Under the pieces are notes generated by a model. It was not told the origin of the DNA and searched no databases. It saw nothing but the letters and a program-made list of their open reading frames with translations. The position numbers were made by a program, and so were the translations under genes. A DNA stretch of 64,000 nt from an uncultured Gemmiger sp. (GTDB lineage Bacteria > Bacillota > Clostridia > Oscillospirales > Ruminococcaceae), in the NCBI GenBank assembly GCA_944388175.1, contig CALXHR010000001.1, positions 248,001 through 312,000 of the forward strand. The letters are read 5' to 3'. Below are positions 55,201-64,000 of this stretch, piece after piece (position 1 is the first letter of the stretch; every line of letters starts with the position of its first letter).

Positions 55201-56745
55201 TCATTCAAATTCGATGGTTGCCGGGGGTTTGGTGGTGTAATCGAACAGCACGCGGTTGATGTTCTTGACCTCGTTGACGATGCGGTTGGCCGCCGTCGTG
55301 ATGGTGCTTACCGGCAGCTGCGTCACCTCGGCCGTCATAAAGTCGGTCGTCGTCACGGCGCGCAGCGCGATGGCGTAGTCGTAGGTGCGCTCGTCGCCCA
55401 TGACGCCGACGCTGCGCATGTTGGTCAGCGCCGCAAAATACTGGCTGGGGCGCTCGGCCATGGGCAGTCTATCCACTTCCTCACGCCAGATGGCGTCAGC
55501 GTCCTGCACGATGGCGACCTTCTCGGCGGTTACGTCGCCGATGATGCGGATGGCCAGGCCCGGGCCGGGGAACGGCTGGCGCGCGACCAGGTATTCCGGC
55601 AGGCCCAGCTCGCGCCCGGCCTGGCGCACTTCGTCCTTGAACAGGTCGCGCAGCGGCTCGACGATCTCTTTGAAATCGACGTAGTCGGGCAGACCGCCGA
55701 CGTTGTGGTGGCTCTTGATGGTCGCGGACTCGCCGCCAAGGCCGCTCTCGACGACGTCGGGGTAGATCGTGCCCTGGGCCAGGAAGTCTACCGCGCCGAT
55801 CTTTTTGGCTTCATCCTCAAAGACGCGGATGAACTCCTCGCCGATGATCTTGCGCTTGCGCTCGGGCGCTTCGACGCCGGCCAGCTTGCCGTAGAAGCGT
55901 TCGCGGGCGTCGACGCAGACAAAGTTGATGTCGAACTGACCGCCCTCGCCAAAGACTTCGCAGACCTGTTCGCGCTCGTTCTTGCGCAGCAGGCCGTGGT
56001 CGACAAAGACACAGGTCAGCTGCTTGCCGATGGCCTTGGCCAGCATGGCCGCGCAGACGCTGGAGTCGACGCCGCCCGACAGCGCGCAGAGCACTTTGCC
56101 GGTGCCGATCTTCTCGCGCAGGGCGCGGACGGATTCTTCCACAAAGGAATCCATCTTCCAGCTGCCGCTGCAGCCGCAAACGTTGTACACGAAGTTGTGC
56201 AGCATCTGGGTGCCGTTTTCGGTATGCAGCACCTCGGGGTGGAACTGCACGCAGTACAGCCCGCGGGCGGGGTCCTGCGCAGCCGCCACCGGGCAGTTGG
56301 GCGTGTGCGCCACGACCTGGAAGCCGGGGGCCGCCGTCTCGATATAGTCGTTGTGGCTCATCCAGCAGACATTCTGCGCCGGCAGGCCGGCAAACAGCGG
56401 GCTGGTGGTGTCCAGGTCGACCAGGGTCTTGCCGTACTCGCGCTCCGGCGCCTTGGTGACGTTGCCGCCCAGCATGTGCATCATCAGCTGGCTGCCGTAG
56501 CAGATGCCCAGCACCGGCACGCCCCAGGTGTAGATTTCGGGGTCGATGGTGGGAGAATCCGGCAAGTAGGCGCTATTGGGCCCGCCGGTAAAGATGATGC
56601 CCTTGGGATTTTTGGCCTTGATCTTGGCCAGGTCAGTGCGGTACGAGTAGATCTCGCAATAGACGTTGCATTCGCGCACGCGCCGCGCGATCAGCTGGTT
56701 ATACTGCCCGCCGAAGTCGAGAACGATGACGGTTTCCTGCTGCAT
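55201..56745 (-). CDS. guaA: GMP synthase, glutamine-hydrolysing (514 aa)
   Basis: Converts XMP to GMP. The class I glutamine amidotransferase domain has GICYGSQLM (catalytic Cys) and QFHPEV. The ATP pyrophosphatase domain has [11 protein letters not shown]. The C-terminal dimerisation domain ends in ATIEFE, close to the family-typical ending TIEWE. ATG at 56745 follows AAAGGAG; the frame stays open for 79 more codons upstream through the promoter. Single-gene unit. Confidence 0.96.
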   Translation of the reverse strand: MQQETVIVLDFGGQYNQLIARRVRECNVYCEIYSYRTDLAKIKAKNPKGIIFTGGPNSAYLPDSPTIDPEIYTWGVPVLGICYGSQLMMHMLGGNVTKAPEREYGKTLVDLDTTSPLFAGLPAQNVCWMSHNDYIETAAPGFQVVAHTPNCPVAAAQDPARGLYCVQFHPEVLHTENGTQMLHNFVYNVCGCSGSWKMDSFVEESVRALREKIGTGKVLCALSGGVDSSVCAAMLAKAIGKQLTCVFVDHGLLRKNEREQVCEVFGEGGQFDINFVCVDARERFYGKLAGVEAPERKRKIIGEEFIRVFEDEAKKIGAVDFLAQGTIYPDVVESGLGGESATIKSHHNVGGLPDYVDFKEIVEPLRDLFKDEVRQAGRELGLPEYLVARQPFPGPGLAIRIIGDVTAEKVAIVQDADAIWREEVDRLPMAERPSQYFAALTNMRSVGVMGDERTYDYAIALRAVTTTDFMTAEVTQLPVSTITTAANRIVNEVKNINRVLFDYTTKPPATIEFE

Positions 56746-56788
56746 GAGGTGCTCCTTTCCCCTGTCGAACAAAATGTGATTTGGGCAT

Positions 56789-56817
56789 ATTATAGCATAT
56801 CCGCCGCGGCGGCACAA
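56789..56817 (-). promoter_or_regulatory. Promoter of guaA
   Basis: The minus strand has TTGTGC (56812-56817), a 17-nt spacer and TATAAT (56789-56794). The leader is only about 40 nt, too short for a purine riboswitch. Confidence 0.65.
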
Positions 56818-56857
56818 GGCAAAAAGCCCGGCTGCAAGCGGCTTTGCGCTGTGGCGC

Positions 56858-56886
56858 TTGCCAGACTGCGCGCCGTCTGCTATGCT
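56858..56886 (+). promoter_or_regulatory. Promoter of the small membrane protein gene
   Basis: TTGCCA (56858-56863), a 17-nt spacer and TATGCT (56881-56886), divergent from guaA. Confidence 0.6.
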
Positions 56887-56963
56887 GAAACAAAGGTTTT
56901 CTGGATTCCGCGCTCGCTCTGCCAAATGGAACCGATCAAAATGAACCGAAAGGAATGCACAAA

Positions 56964-57350
56964 ATGAAACGCTGCCGCACAAAAGCCGATCGATTTTTGC
57001 TGGGCGCCGCCATAGCGGCCGGGGCGGTCTATCTGGCGATTTTTATCACTGCGTTTTCCGACCTGCCGCTGCGCATTTCCCCGCCGCACCAGCTTCTGTT
57101 GTTGGGCTTTCACGCCATTCCCCTGTTTTGCTGGCAGCTGCTGTTGTGCCGCATCGCCAAAGGATGGCGGCGCATCGCTCCGCCGCTGCTGGCGCTGGCC
57201 GTCCCCGTACTGTTATTCGTCGCGGTATGCGGGTTCCAGACAATGGCCTGGTACCTGGCCGCGATCTGGGTCGCCGCGCCGCTGGCAGCCGTCGCGCTGG
57301 CCTGGCTCGCTTGGCTGGGCGGGCGGCTGTACAAGCAGCGGCGCGGCTGA
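56964..57350 (+). CDS. Small integral membrane protein of unknown function (128 aa)
   Basis: Four membrane segments are visible: about residues 12-32, 43-62, 70-90 and 93-115. Ends are basic ([10 protein letters not shown] and YKQRRG), putting both termini in the cytoplasm by the positive-inside rule. No family recognised. ATG at 56964 is chosen because AAAGGA lies 9 nt upstream; the ATG at 56955 abuts it. It is monocistronic, between guaA (divergent) and tuf (convergent). The gap to tuf (57351-57542) holds only the tuf terminator. Confidence 0.65.
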   Translation: MKRCRTKADRFLLGAAIAAGAVYLAIFITAFSDLPLRISPPHQLLLLGFHAIPLFCWQLLLCRIAKGWRRIAPPLLALAVPVLLFVAVCGFQTMAWYLAAIWVAAPLAAVALAWLAWLGGRLYKQRRG

Positions 57351-57485
57351 CTTGCCGGCTTTCTGTGCGGTTCATCTGCCCACAGCCTTTTGACCGCACA
57401 GCAAACGTTCCTGCTGTCTCCTATCCGCTCACCGCGTCAGGCTCCGCGCCACAGCTGTGCGCCTTACGCTCCTGCCGGCAACAGC

Positions 57486-57515
57486 AAAAGGGCCCCCGCC
57501 CAAAGGCGGAGGCCC
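57486..57515 (-). terminator. Terminator of tuf
   Basis: GGGCCTCCGCC pairs with GGCGGGGGCCC on the minus strand (57490-57515, one G-U pair), followed by TTTT. Confidence 0.8.
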
Positions 57516-57542
57516 TTACTTATGTTGTGCTAAGAGCGAAAA

Positions 57543-58748
57543 TTACTTCTCGATCTTGGAGACAACGCCGGAACCAACGGTGTGGCCGCCTTCGCGGATC
57601 GCGAAACGCATGCCCTCTTCCATGGCAACGGGGGTGATCAGCTCAACATGCATATCGACGTTGTCGCCGGGCATGCACATCTCGGTGCCCTCGGGCAGGG
57701 TGATGATGCCGGTAACGTCGGTGGTGCGGAAGTAGAACTGAGGACGATAGTTGTTGAAGAACGGGGTGTGACGGCCGCCCTCTTCCTTCTTCAGCACGTA
57801 GACATGGCCGTCGAAGGTGGTGTGAGGATGCACAGAGCCGGGAACAGCCAGAACCTGGCCGCGCTCGATCTGGTCACGGTCGATACCACGCAGCAGGGCG
57901 CCGATGTTGTCGCCAGCCTGCGCGTACTCGAGGCTCTTGCGGAACATCTCGAGGCCGGTGATGGTGGTGGTCAGCTTCTCTTCCTTGATGCCGACGATCT
58001 CCATCTGGTCGCCGACGTGGGCGGTGCCACGCTCGACACGGCCGGTGGCGACGGTGCCGCGGCCGGAAATGGTCATGACGTCCTCAACGGGCATCAGGAA
58101 GGGCTTGTCAGCAGCACGGTCCGGGGTGGGGATGTAGCTGTCGACAGCGTCCATCAGCTCCCAAATGCACTTGTACTCGGGCGCGTTGGGGTCGGTGGAG
58201 GTGCTCTCCAGAGCCTTCAGGGCGGAGCCACGGATGATGGGAGCATCGTCGCCATCGAAGCCCTGGCTGGTCAGCAGCTCGCGGATCTCCATCTCGACCA
58301 GATCCAGCAGCTCGTCGTCGTCGACCATGTCGCACTTGTTCATAAAGACAACGATCTTGGGCACGCCAACCTGACGGGCGAGCAGGATGTGCTCACGGGT
58401 CTGCGGCATGGGGCCGTCGGTGGCGGCCACGACCAGGATCGCACCGTCCATCTGGGCGGCACCGGTGATCATGTTCTTGATGTAGTCAGCATGGCCCGGG
58501 CAGTCGACGTGGGCGTAGTGACGCTTCTCGGTGTGGTACTCAACGTGAGCGGTGTTGATCGTGATGCCACGAGCCTTCTCTTCGGGAGCCTTGTCGATGC
58601 TGGAGTAATCCATGAAATCGGCGTCGCCCTTCAGAGCCAGGGTCTTGGTGATGGCAGCGGTCAGAGTGGTCTTGCCGTGGTCGACGTGACCAATAGTACC
58701 AATGTTGACGTGCTCCAAAGAGCGGTCAAATTTTTCCTTCTCAGCCAT
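57543..58748 (-). CDS. tuf: Elongation factor Tu (401 aa)
   Basis: Delivers aminoacyl-tRNA to the ribosome. G1 is [10 protein letters not shown]3 is DCPGHADY, G4 is NKCDMVDD and G5 is GSALKAL, followed by the two beta-barrel domains. Full length, ending [10 protein letters not shown] strong promoter at 58801-58829 lies between fusA and tuf, so it can be expressed apart from the rpsL operon. AAAGGAGG precedes the ATG. Confidence 0.97.
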   Translation of the reverse strand: MAEKEKFDRSLEHVNIGTIGHVDHGKTTLTAAITKTLALKGDADFMDYSSIDKAPEEKARGITINTAHVEYHTEKRHYAHVDCPGHADYIKNMITGAAQMDGAILVVAATDGPMPQTREHILLARQVGVPKIVVFMNKCDMVDDDELLDLVEMEIRELLTSQGFDGDDAPIIRGSALKALESTSTDPNAPEYKCIWELMDAVDSYIPTPDRAADKPFLMPVEDVMTISGRGTVATGRVERGTAHVGDQMEIVGIKEEKLTTTITGLEMFRKSLEYAQAGDNIGALLRGIDRDQIERGQVLAVPGSVHPHTTFDGHVYVLKKEEGGRHTPFFNNYRPQFYFRTTDVTGIITLPEGTEMCMPGDNVDMHVELITPVAMEEGMRFAIREGGHTVGSGVVSKIEK

Positions 58749-58800
58749 TGGAAGTATCCTCCTTTAATTCAAACAATTTGGGTTGGCCTTGGATAAGGCT

Positions 58801-58829
58801 ATCATACTAGATTCCGTGCAAAAAATCAA
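58801..58829 (-). promoter_or_regulatory. Promoter of tuf
   Basis: The minus strand has TTGATT (58824-58829), a 17-nt spacer and TATGAT (58801-58806), in the 95-nt gap after fusA. No terminator hairpin is seen in that gap. Confidence 0.7.
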
Positions 58830-58843
58830 GTAAAACTTATCAA

Positions 58844-60970
58844 TTAAGCCTTCTTGGCACGGTCGGTCATGATCTTGTCGGCGATGTTCTTGGGCACCTG
58901 CTGGTAATCAGACGGCTCCATAGAATACTGGCCGCGGCCCTGCGTTTTGGAGCGCAGGTCGGTGGCGTAGCCGAACATCTCGGACAGGGGGACCATCGCG
59001 GTGACGCGGGCGGTGCCGTCCTGAGATTCCTGGTTGGTGATCTGGCCGCGGCGGCTGTTGAGGTCGCCGATGACGTTGCCCATATACTCATCCGGCACGA
59101 CGACGTCGACCTTCATGATGGGCTCCATGATCACGGGGTCGCACTTCTTCATAGCATCCTTGAACGCCATAGAACCGGCGATGGAGAACGCCATTTCGGA
59201 AGAGTCGACTTCGTGGTAAGAACCATCCCACAGCGTGACCTTGACATCCACGACGGGATACCCGGCCAGGATACCGGCCTTCATCGCGCCCTGGATACCG
59301 TTGTCGACGGCGGGGATATATTCTTTGGGGATCGCGCCGCCAACGACCGCGTTGACGAACTCGTAGCCCTTGCCCGGGTTGGGCTCCAGCTTGATCTTGA
59401 CGTGACCGTACTGGCCCTTACCGCCGGACTGACGCGCGTACTTGGTCTCCTGGTTGGCATCCTTGCGGATGGTCTCGCGGTAGGCGACCTGCGGCGCGCC
59501 GACGTTGGCCTCAACCTTGAACTCACGCAGCAGACGGTCGACGATGATCTCCAGATGGAGTTCGCCCATGCCGGCGATGATCGTCTGGCCGGTCTCTTCG
59601 TCGGTCCAGGTCTTGAAGGTCGGGTCTTCCTCGGCGAGCTTCGCCAGCGCGATGCCCATCTTCTCGGAACCGGCCTTGGTCTTGGGCTCGATGGCGACAC
59701 GGATCACGGGATCGGGGAAGTTCATGCTCTCCAGGATGATGGGGTGCTTCTCGTCACACAGGGTGTCGCCGGTGGTGGTGTTTTTAAGGCCGACAGCCGC
59801 CGCGATATCGCCCGCGTAGACGGTCTCGATATCCTTACGGTTGTTGGCGTGCATCTGCAGGATACGGCCGATGCGCTCGTTCTGATCTTTGACCGAGTTG
59901 TAGACGGTGGTGCCGGCGTCCAGCGTACCGGAGTACACGCGGAAGAAGCACAGCTTGCCGACGTAGGGGTCGGTCATGATCTTGAACGCCAGGGCAGAGA
60001 ACGGGGCGTCGTCGGAAGAGATACGGTCCTCTTCCTCGCCGGTCTCGGGGTTGGTGCCCTTGATGGCCTCGATGTCGGTGGGAGCCGGCATGTAGTCGAC
60101 GATGGCGTCCAGCAGCTTCTGCACGCCGCGGTTCTTGTAGGAGGAACCGCAGACGACGGGCACGATCTCGTTGGAGATGGTGGCCTTGCGCAGCGCAGCC
60201 TTGATCTCTTCCTTGGTCAGCTCTTCGCCTTCCAGGTACTTCATCATCAGCTCTTCGTCGGTCTCGGCCACAGCCTCGACCAGCTTATCGTGGTATTCCT
60301 GGGCCTGCTCCTTCATGTCGTCGGGGATCTCCTCGACGCGCACGTCGTTGCCCATGTCGTCATAGTAGACGTCCGCTTTCATGTCGATCAGGTCGACGAT
60401 GCCTTTGAAGGTGTCTTCCTGGCCGATGGGCAGCTGGATGGGCACGCCGTTGGCATGCAGGCGGTCGTGCAGCATCTGCACGCAGCGGAAGAAGTCGGCA
60501 CCCATGGTATCCATCTTGTTGACGTAAACCATGCGGGGGACCTTGTACTCGTTCGCCTGACGCCAGACGGTCTCAGACTGCGGCTCAACGCCGCCCTTGG
60601 CGGCCAGAACGGTCACAGAACCGTCCAGCACGCGCAGGGAACGCTGGACCTCAACGGTGAAGTCCACGTGGCCCGGGGTGTCGATGATGTTGATGCGATG
60701 GCGGTTCTTTTTGAAAAGAGCCGGGTCTTTCTGGGTCTCGGTATGGCTCCAGTAGCAGGTGGTAGCGGCGGAGGTGATGGTGATACCACGCTCCTGCTCC
60801 TGCTCCATCCAGTCCATCGTAGCAGCGCCGTCATGCACTTCGCCGATCTTGTGGTTGATACCGGTGTAGTACAGGATACGCTCGGTGGTGGTGGTCTTGC
60901 CTGCGTCGATGTGGGCCATGATACCGATGTTTCTGGTCATTTGCAGAGATACATCTCTCGGCGTTGCCAT
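58844..60970 (-). CDS. fusA: Elongation factor G (708 aa)
   Basis: Translocase GTPase. G1 is [16 protein letters not shown]3 is IDTPGHVDF and G4 is [11 protein letters not shown], followed by domains II-V with [17 protein letters not shown]. Full length, no frameshift. Third gene of rpsL-rpsG-fusA, 32 nt after rpsG. Confidence 0.97.
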   Translation of the reverse strand: MATPRDVSLQMTRNIGIMAHIDAGKTTTTERILYYTGINHKIGEVHDGAATMDWMEQEQERGITITSAATTCYWSHTETQKDPALFKKNRHRINIIDTPGHVDFTVEVQRSLRVLDGSVTVLAAKGGVEPQSETVWRQANEYKVPRMVYVNKMDTMGADFFRCVQMLHDRLHANGVPIQLPIGQEDTFKGIVDLIDMKADVYYDDMGNDVRVEEIPDDMKEQAQEYHDKLVEAVAETDEELMMKYLEGEELTKEEIKAALRKATISNEIVPVVCGSSYKNRGVQKLLDAIVDYMPAPTDIEAIKGTNPETGEEEDRISSDDAPFSALAFKIMTDPYVGKLCFFRVYSGTLDAGTTVYNSVKDQNERIGRILQMHANNRKDIETVYAGDIAAAVGLKNTTTGDTLCDEKHPIILESMNFPDPVIRVAIEPKTKAGSEKMGIALAKLAEEDPTFKTWTDEETGQTIIAGMGELHLEIIVDRLLREFKVEANVGAPQVAYRETIRKDANQETKYARQSGGKGQYGHVKIKLEPNPGKGYEFVNAVVGGAIPKEYIPAVDNGIQGAMKAGILAGYPVVDVKVTLWDGSYHEVDSSEMAFSIAGSMAFKDAMKKCDPVIMEPIMKVDVVVPDEYMGNVIGDLNSRRGQITNQESQDGTARVTAMVPLSEMFGYATDLRSKTQGRGQYSMEPSDYQQVPKNIADKIMTDRAKKA

Positions 60971-61002
60971 GGCTTGAACCTCCTAGGTTATGAAAACGGG
61001 GA

Positions 61003-61473
61003 TCAATAACGGTAGTGGGCGAAAGCCTTGTTGGCCTCGGCCATCTTGTGAGTATCCTCGCGCTTCTTGACAGAACCGCCGACACCGTTGGTGGCGTCGA
61101 TGATCTCGGCAGCCAGACGGGCAGACATGGTCTTTTCACCGCGGGCGCGGCTGTACTGGGTCAGCCAGCGCAGGCCGAGGGTCTCGCGGCGGGCGGGGCT
61201 GACCTCCAGGGGGACCTGGTAGTTGGCGCCGCCGACACGGCGGGTCTTGCATTCGAGGTTGGGCATGATGTTTTCCATCGCCTTCTCGAACATCTCCAGC
61301 GGGTCGTTGCCGGTCTTTTCCTTCACGATGTTGAACGCATCGTAAACGATCTCCTGCGCAACGCCTTTTTTGCCATCCAGCATGATGTAGTTGACCAGAC
61401 GGGTGACAATTTTGGAATTGTAAATAGGATCGGCCAGAACTTCGCGTTTTGCGATATTACCTCTTCTGGGCAT
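61003..61473 (-). CDS. rpsG: 30S ribosomal protein S7 (156 aa)
   Basis: [20 protein letters not shown] at the N-terminus and [14 protein letters not shown] are S7 signatures. ATG at 61473 follows AAGGAGGG. The 108-nt gap to rpsL holds no gene; a regulatory site for S7 there, as in E. coli, cannot be judged by eye. Confidence 0.97.
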   Translation of the reverse strand: MPRRGNIAKREVLADPIYNSKIVTRLVNYIMLDGKKGVAQEIVYDAFNIVKEKTGNDPLEMFEKAMENIMPNLECKTRRVGGANYQVPLEVSPARRETLGLRWLTQYSRARGEKTMSARLAAEIIDATNGVGGSVKKREDTHKMAEANKAFAHYRY

Positions 61474-61581
61474 CTTTCTTCCCTCCTTCACATAAATGAT
61501 ATCATCGGTACTCGAAAGTTAAGAAACTCCCGTTGTGCCACAAAAAAGGCCTGGCCTATTTTATGGCGAAAAGATGTTTCC

Positions 61582-62007
61582 TTACTTCTTGGCACCGGCC
61601 TTGGGGCGCTTAGCACCGTATTTGCTGCGGGCCTGGTTGCGGTTGGCAACGCCCTGCGTGTCAAGCGTACCACGGATGATGTGGTAACGAACACCGGGAA
61701 GGTCCTTGACACGGCCGCCGCGGATCAAAACGACGCTATGCTCTTGCAGGTTATGGCCGATACCGGGAATGTAAGAGGTGACCTCGATACCATTCGTGAG
61801 GCGGACACGGGCAACTTTACGCAGAGCAGAGTTCGGCTTTTTGGGGGTCATGGTACGCACCGCCGTGCAGACGCCGCGTTTCTGCGGGCTGTTCAGGTTG
61901 GTGTACTGCTTCTTCTGGGAGTTGTAGCTCTTCTGAAGGGCAGGCGCGGTGCTCTTGTGGACCAGGACCTCACGGCCTTTGCGCACGAGCTGGTTAAAAG
62001 TAGGCAT
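61582..62007 (-). CDS. rpsL: 30S ribosomal protein S12 (141 aa)
   Basis: [30 protein letters not shown] and [14 protein letters not shown] are S12 signatures. Both decoding-centre loops carry the usual Lys residues. First gene of the str operon, preceded by a strong promoter at 62102-62130. Confidence 0.97.
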   Translation of the reverse strand: MPTFNQLVRKGREVLVHKSTAPALQKSYNSQKKQYTNLNSPQKRGVCTAVRTMTPKKPNSALRKVARVRLTNGIEVTSYIPGIGHNLQEHSVVLIRGGRVKDLPGVRYHIIRGTLDTQGVANRNQARSKYGAKRPKAGAKK

Positions 62008-62101
62008 TTCTTTTCTCCTTTCTTCACGTATTCACGCGGGTTTACCGGGGTGCTGCGCCGCCGTAAGGCCGCACTTCTCCCTGCAAGCTCACGTATTAGT
62101 T

Positions 62102-62130
62102 ATTGTAAAGGGTCTCAGCCCGCTTGTCAA
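62102..62130 (-). promoter_or_regulatory. Promoter of rpsL-rpsG-fusA
   Basis: The minus strand has TTGACA (62125-62130), a 17-nt spacer and TACAAT (62102-62107). A- and T-tracts just upstream (62141-62160) are placed like an UP element. The leader is about 90 nt. Confidence 0.8.
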
Positions 62131-62151
62131 GAGTATTGCCAAAATTTCCAG

Positions 62152-62181
62152 GAAAAAATCGTGCAAAACAGAGATTTTTTC
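62152..62181. repeat. A/T-rich dyad upstream of the rpsL promoter
   Basis: GAAAAAATC (62152-62160) and GATTTTTTC (62173-62181) are a perfect 9-bp inverted repeat with a 12-nt spacer. A 17-bp version, GAAAAAATCGTGCAAAA, recurs inverted at 62349-62365 with one mismatch. The rest of the 518-nt gap 62008-62525 holds two TGCCGGCA palindromes near 62227 and 62241, the two divergent promoters and no credible gene. Confidence 0.6.
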
Positions 62182-62440
62182 GCCTTCCCTCCCCTGTACG
62201 TCACACAATAGTATAAAAGCGGCTCTGCCGGCAAGTTCCTGCCGGCAGGGTTCGGCGCCCGCACGGCAGCACCCTTGCCGCGCAGTCTCATCCCAAAAGA
62301 CGTACTTTTTCGCCGTTTCCACACATGGCAGCCCGCAAAAACGCAACATTTTACACGATTTTTTCTTCCAAACCACAGGATATTGTGCATTTTATACAAT
62401 TTTGGCGGCAAAAGTTTTCCTGCCGGCGCGCATATTTCTA

Positions 62441-62469
62441 TTGCTCATTTTCGTTGAGTTTGTTATAAT
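62441..62469 (+). promoter_or_regulatory. Promoter of the alanine-rich repeat protein gene
   Basis: TTGCTC (62441-62446), a 17-nt spacer and TATAAT (62464-62469). Start site about 62476, leader about 50 nt. Confidence 0.65.
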
Positions 62470-62486
62470 CAAATTGTAAATTTTTT

Positions 62487-62504
62487 CCTAACGAGTGCGT
62501 TAGG
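62487..62504 (+). promoter_or_regulatory. 5'-leader stem-loop ahead of the alanine-rich gene
   Basis: CCTAACG and CGTTAGG form a perfect 7-bp stem with a 4-nt loop, 6 nt before the ribosome binding site AAGGAGG (62511-62517). Likely to stabilise the transcript. Confidence 0.6.
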
Positions 62505-62525
62505 ACCTTTAAGGAGGTATCCCGT

Positions 62526-63146
62526 ATGAAAAAACTGATCGCGTTCCTGCTTTCCGTGTGCATGGTCTCTGCTTTTGCGGTACCGGCCTTTGCCGATGCC
62601 AACAGTGACTATATTGCCGCCGTGAAAGCCTACCAGGCGCAGGTTGCCGCCAAGGAAGCCGCTTACACCGCCGCGGTGCAGGCGGCCGCCAAGCAGGCGC
62701 AGGCCAAGGCCGACGCCGACGTTGCCGCAGTGATGGCGGCCGGCAAGGCTGCCCAGGCCAAGGCCGACGCCGAGGTTGCCGCGGTGATCGCCGCCGGCAA
62801 AGCCACCCAGGCCGCCGCCGACCAGCGCGAAGCCGCTTATGCCGGAGCCGTGAAAGCCTACCAGCAGCAGGTCGCCGCTAAAGAAGCCGCTTACACCGCC
62901 GCTGTGATGGCCGCCGCGAAACAGGCCCAAGCGAAAGCCGACGCGGACGCCGCCGCTATTATGGCCGCCGCCAAAGCCGCGCAGGCACAGGCTGACGCGA
63001 ACGTCGCCGCCGTTGCCGCCGCCGGCCAGGCCGCCCAAGCTGCCGCCAACCAGCGCGAAGCCGCGTACGCCGCCGCTGTGAAGGCTTACCAGCAGCAGGT
63101 CGCCGCCAAAGAAGCCGCTTACATCGCCGCGGTTCTTGGCCAGTGA
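62526..63146 (+). CDS. Secreted alanine-rich helical repeat protein (206 aa)
   Basis: I recognise no family. A signal peptide (MKKLIAFLLSVCMVSAFAVP, cleavage after AFA at about residue 23) precedes a mature protein that is nearly half alanine. AVKAYQ recurs at residues 32, 108 and 184, a repeat of exactly 76 residues in 2.3 copies. Each 76-residue unit splits into one 22-residue block (KAYQxQVAAKEAAYTAAV...) and three 18-residue blocks (K-x-x-Q-A-x-A-D-x-x-x-A-A...). The pattern predicts a long uninterrupted alpha helix, with charged and Gln residues in stripes. There is no Cys in the mature part, no LPXTG and no wall-binding domain. AAGGAGG precedes the ATG; strong expression is likely. Confidence 0.8.
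   Translation: MKKLIAFLLSVCMVSAFAVPAFADANSDYIAAVKAYQAQVAAKEAAYTAAVQAAAKQAQAKADADVAAVMAAGKAAQAKADAEVAAVIAAGKATQAAADQREAAYAGAVKAYQQQVAAKEAAYTAAVMAAAKQAQAKADADAAAIMAAAKAAQAQADANVAAVAAAGQAAQAAANQREAAYAAAVKAYQQQVAAKEAAYIAAVLGQ
62619..63134 (+). repeat. 228-bp in-frame tandem repeat within the alanine-rich gene
   Basis: Copies begin at 62619, 62847 and 63075 (the last partial, about 60 bp). Copies differ at many synonymous sites, so the repeat is not a very recent duplication. Confidence 0.8.
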
Positions 63147-63180
63147 TCTTTTTCTCTTCCCTGCTACATAACAAAACCTG

Positions 63181-63217
63181 AAAAGGCCGTCCCCGCCATG
63201 GCGGGGACGGCCTTTTT
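63181..63217. terminator. Bidirectional terminator between the alanine-rich gene and pepF
   Basis: A perfect 36-bp palindrome (arms AAAAGGCCGTCCCCGCCA and its complement, 63181-63216) with T-runs on both strands. It ends both convergent transcripts. Confidence 0.9.
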
Positions 63218-63230
63218 GGATCGGTTCCTT

Positions 63231-64000
63231 TTACTGCTGCAGCTGCGCAGAAATCGCTTCGGCTTCCTCCAGGATGCGCTCAAATTTCTGCAGTGCGGCG
63301 TCCACCGGGGCCGGTGTGGAAAGGTCCACCCCGGCATGGCGCAATTCGTCCAGCGGGTAGGCGCTGCCGCCCATCGAGAGGAACTCTTTATACCGCTGCA
63401 CCGCGGGCGCGCCCTCGTTCAAAATCGCTTCCGAGAGCGCCACGGCCGCCGAATAGCCGGTCGCATACTTGTACACGTAGAACGGGCGGTAAAAATGCGG
63501 GATGCGCGCCCATTCATACTGCACTTCGTCGTCGACGACAAGGTCCGGCCCGAAGTAATCGACAATCAGGCGGCGGTACAGCGCATTGAGCGCTGCCGGC
63601 GAAAGCGCTTCGCCACGCTCGGCCATCGCATGCGCTTCGCGCTCAAACTCGGCAAACATCGTCTGGCGGTAGACGGTGCCTTTGAAGTTCTCCAAATACT
63701 GGTTGAGCAGGTACAAGCGCATCTGGGGCTGCGTTTCTTTTTGCAGCAGCTGTTCGATCAGCAGGTTCTCGTTGACCGTCGACGCCACTTCGGCCACAAA
63801 CAGCGTATAGTCCGCATACTGCGGCGGCTGGTGATGGTTGGAATGCCAGCTGTGCATGCTGTGGCCCATCTCGTGGGCAAGGGTGGAAACACTGTCCAGC
63901 GTGCCGGTAAAGTTCGTCAGGATATAGGGGTTGGAGTCGTAGGTGCCGGTGGAGTACGCCCCGCCGCTTTTGCCCTTGTTGGGGTAGACGTCGATCCAGC
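63231..64000 (-). CDS. pepF: Oligoendopeptidase F, C-terminal part (start outside the window)
   Basis: The frame is open to the right edge, so about 256 C-terminal residues are seen. It reads GGAYSTGTYDSNPYILTNF, then AHEMGHSMHSW, the M3 peptidase zinc motif HExGH, and FYVYKYATGYSAAVAL near the end, typical of PepF. It cleaves oligopeptides of about 7-17 residues in the cytoplasm. The stop is TAA at 63231. Confidence 0.92.
   Translation of the reverse strand, partial: WIDVYPNKGKSGGAYSTGTYDSNPYILTNFTGTLDSVSTLAHEMGHSMHSWHSNHHQPPQYADYTLFVAEVASTVNENLLIEQLLQKETQPQMRLYLLNQYLENFKGTVYRQTMFAEFEREAHAMAERGEALSPAALNALYRRLIVDYFGPDLVVDDEVQYEWARIPHFYRPFYVYKYATGYSAAVALSEAILNEGAPAVQRYKEFLSMGGSAYPLDELRHAGVDLSTPAPVDAALQKFERILEEAEAISAQLQQ

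Noticed and set aside
56746..56788. Purine riboswitch ahead of guaA
   Set aside because: The predicted leader is about 40 nt, too short for the aptamer.
61474..61581. S7 autoregulatory operator between rpsL and rpsG
   Set aside because: The gap contains no fold I can match to the E. coli site; it cannot be supported by eye.
62469..63038. Gly/His/Leu-rich minus-strand frame inside the alanine-rich gene
   Set aside because: It is the complement of Ala/Lys codons; the plus strand has promoter, ribosome binding site, signal peptide and terminator.
62619..63134. Regular repeats that could suggest a CRISPR array
   Set aside because: Repeats are 228 bp, in frame and coding. There are no short repeats with unique spacers and no cas genes.

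Overview
The window is a chromosomal segment of a GC-rich (roughly 60-65 % by eye) Gram-positive bacterium. The gene orders rpsL-rpsG-fusA with tuf next, sepF-ylmH-divIVA-ileS-lspA-rluD, miaB-ricA-mutS-mutL-miaA, uvrB-uvrA, tilS-hpt-ftsH and gdpP-rplI-dnaB are typical Firmicutes arrangements. High GC plus this content suggests the Oscillospiraceae/Ruminococcaceae (a Gemmiger, Subdoligranulum or Faecalibacterium relative); that placement is inference. No rRNA, tRNA, CRISPR array, prophage gene or transposase was seen.

Layout. 1-8267 (minus): seven-gene cell-surface glycan operon with two tandem RgpF-type proteins, an SDR epimerase, two family 2 glycosyltransferases, a HAD-type protein and a DUF4422 protein, read from a promoter at 8329-8356. 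8379-12896 (minus): an ABC-F ATPase, a YjjG-like nucleotidase and a membrane-anchored SGNH-like protein that appears to have lost its catalytic Ser and His. 13246-16239 (minus): a TrpXYZ-type ABC importer with a terminator between the binding-protein gene and the permease gene. 16466-24341 (minus): sepF-ylmH-divIVA-ileS, a terminator, then lspA-rluD-cof-EIIA. 24462-33332 (minus): miaB-ricA-like-mutS-mutL-miaA-HlyD-like. 33499-38435 (minus): uvrB-uvrA. A 157-nt structured element lies at 38576-38732. radC (minus) and an RluA-type synthase (plus) diverge at about 39575. 40710-51777 (minus): an 11-kb operon rnj-gdpP-rplI-dnaB-tilS-hpt-ftsH-zinc ribbon protein, whose promoter abuts the divergent rnhA-mnmA promoter. 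53709-56745 (minus): a LysA-like decarboxylase and guaA, each with its own promoter. 56964-57350 (plus): a small membrane protein. 57543-62007 (minus): tuf and rpsL-rpsG-fusA. 62526-63146 (plus): a secreted alanine-rich repeat protein. 63231-64000 (minus): the C-terminal part of oligoendopeptidase F.

Together these are mostly housekeeping functions: translation and tRNA modification (rpsL, rpsG, fusA, tuf, rplI, ileS, miaA, miaB, mnmA, tilS, rluD), genome maintenance (mutS, mutL, uvrA, uvrB, dnaB, rnhA, radC), division (sepF, divIVA), RNA turnover and c-di-AMP signalling (rnj, gdpP) and protein quality control (ftsH, lspA). The less ordinary items are the alanine-rich secreted helix protein with an 18-residue sub-repeat, the SGNH pseudoenzyme with Ig-like domains, the zinc ribbon/acidic/tail-anchored protein, the structured element between radC and uvrB, and two sites where divergent promoters overlap or touch. 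Several genes (ileS, miaB, uvrA, ftsH, miaA) appear to start with TTG, judged by ribosome binding site spacing. All functional calls rest on reading motifs and context; no database search was run.
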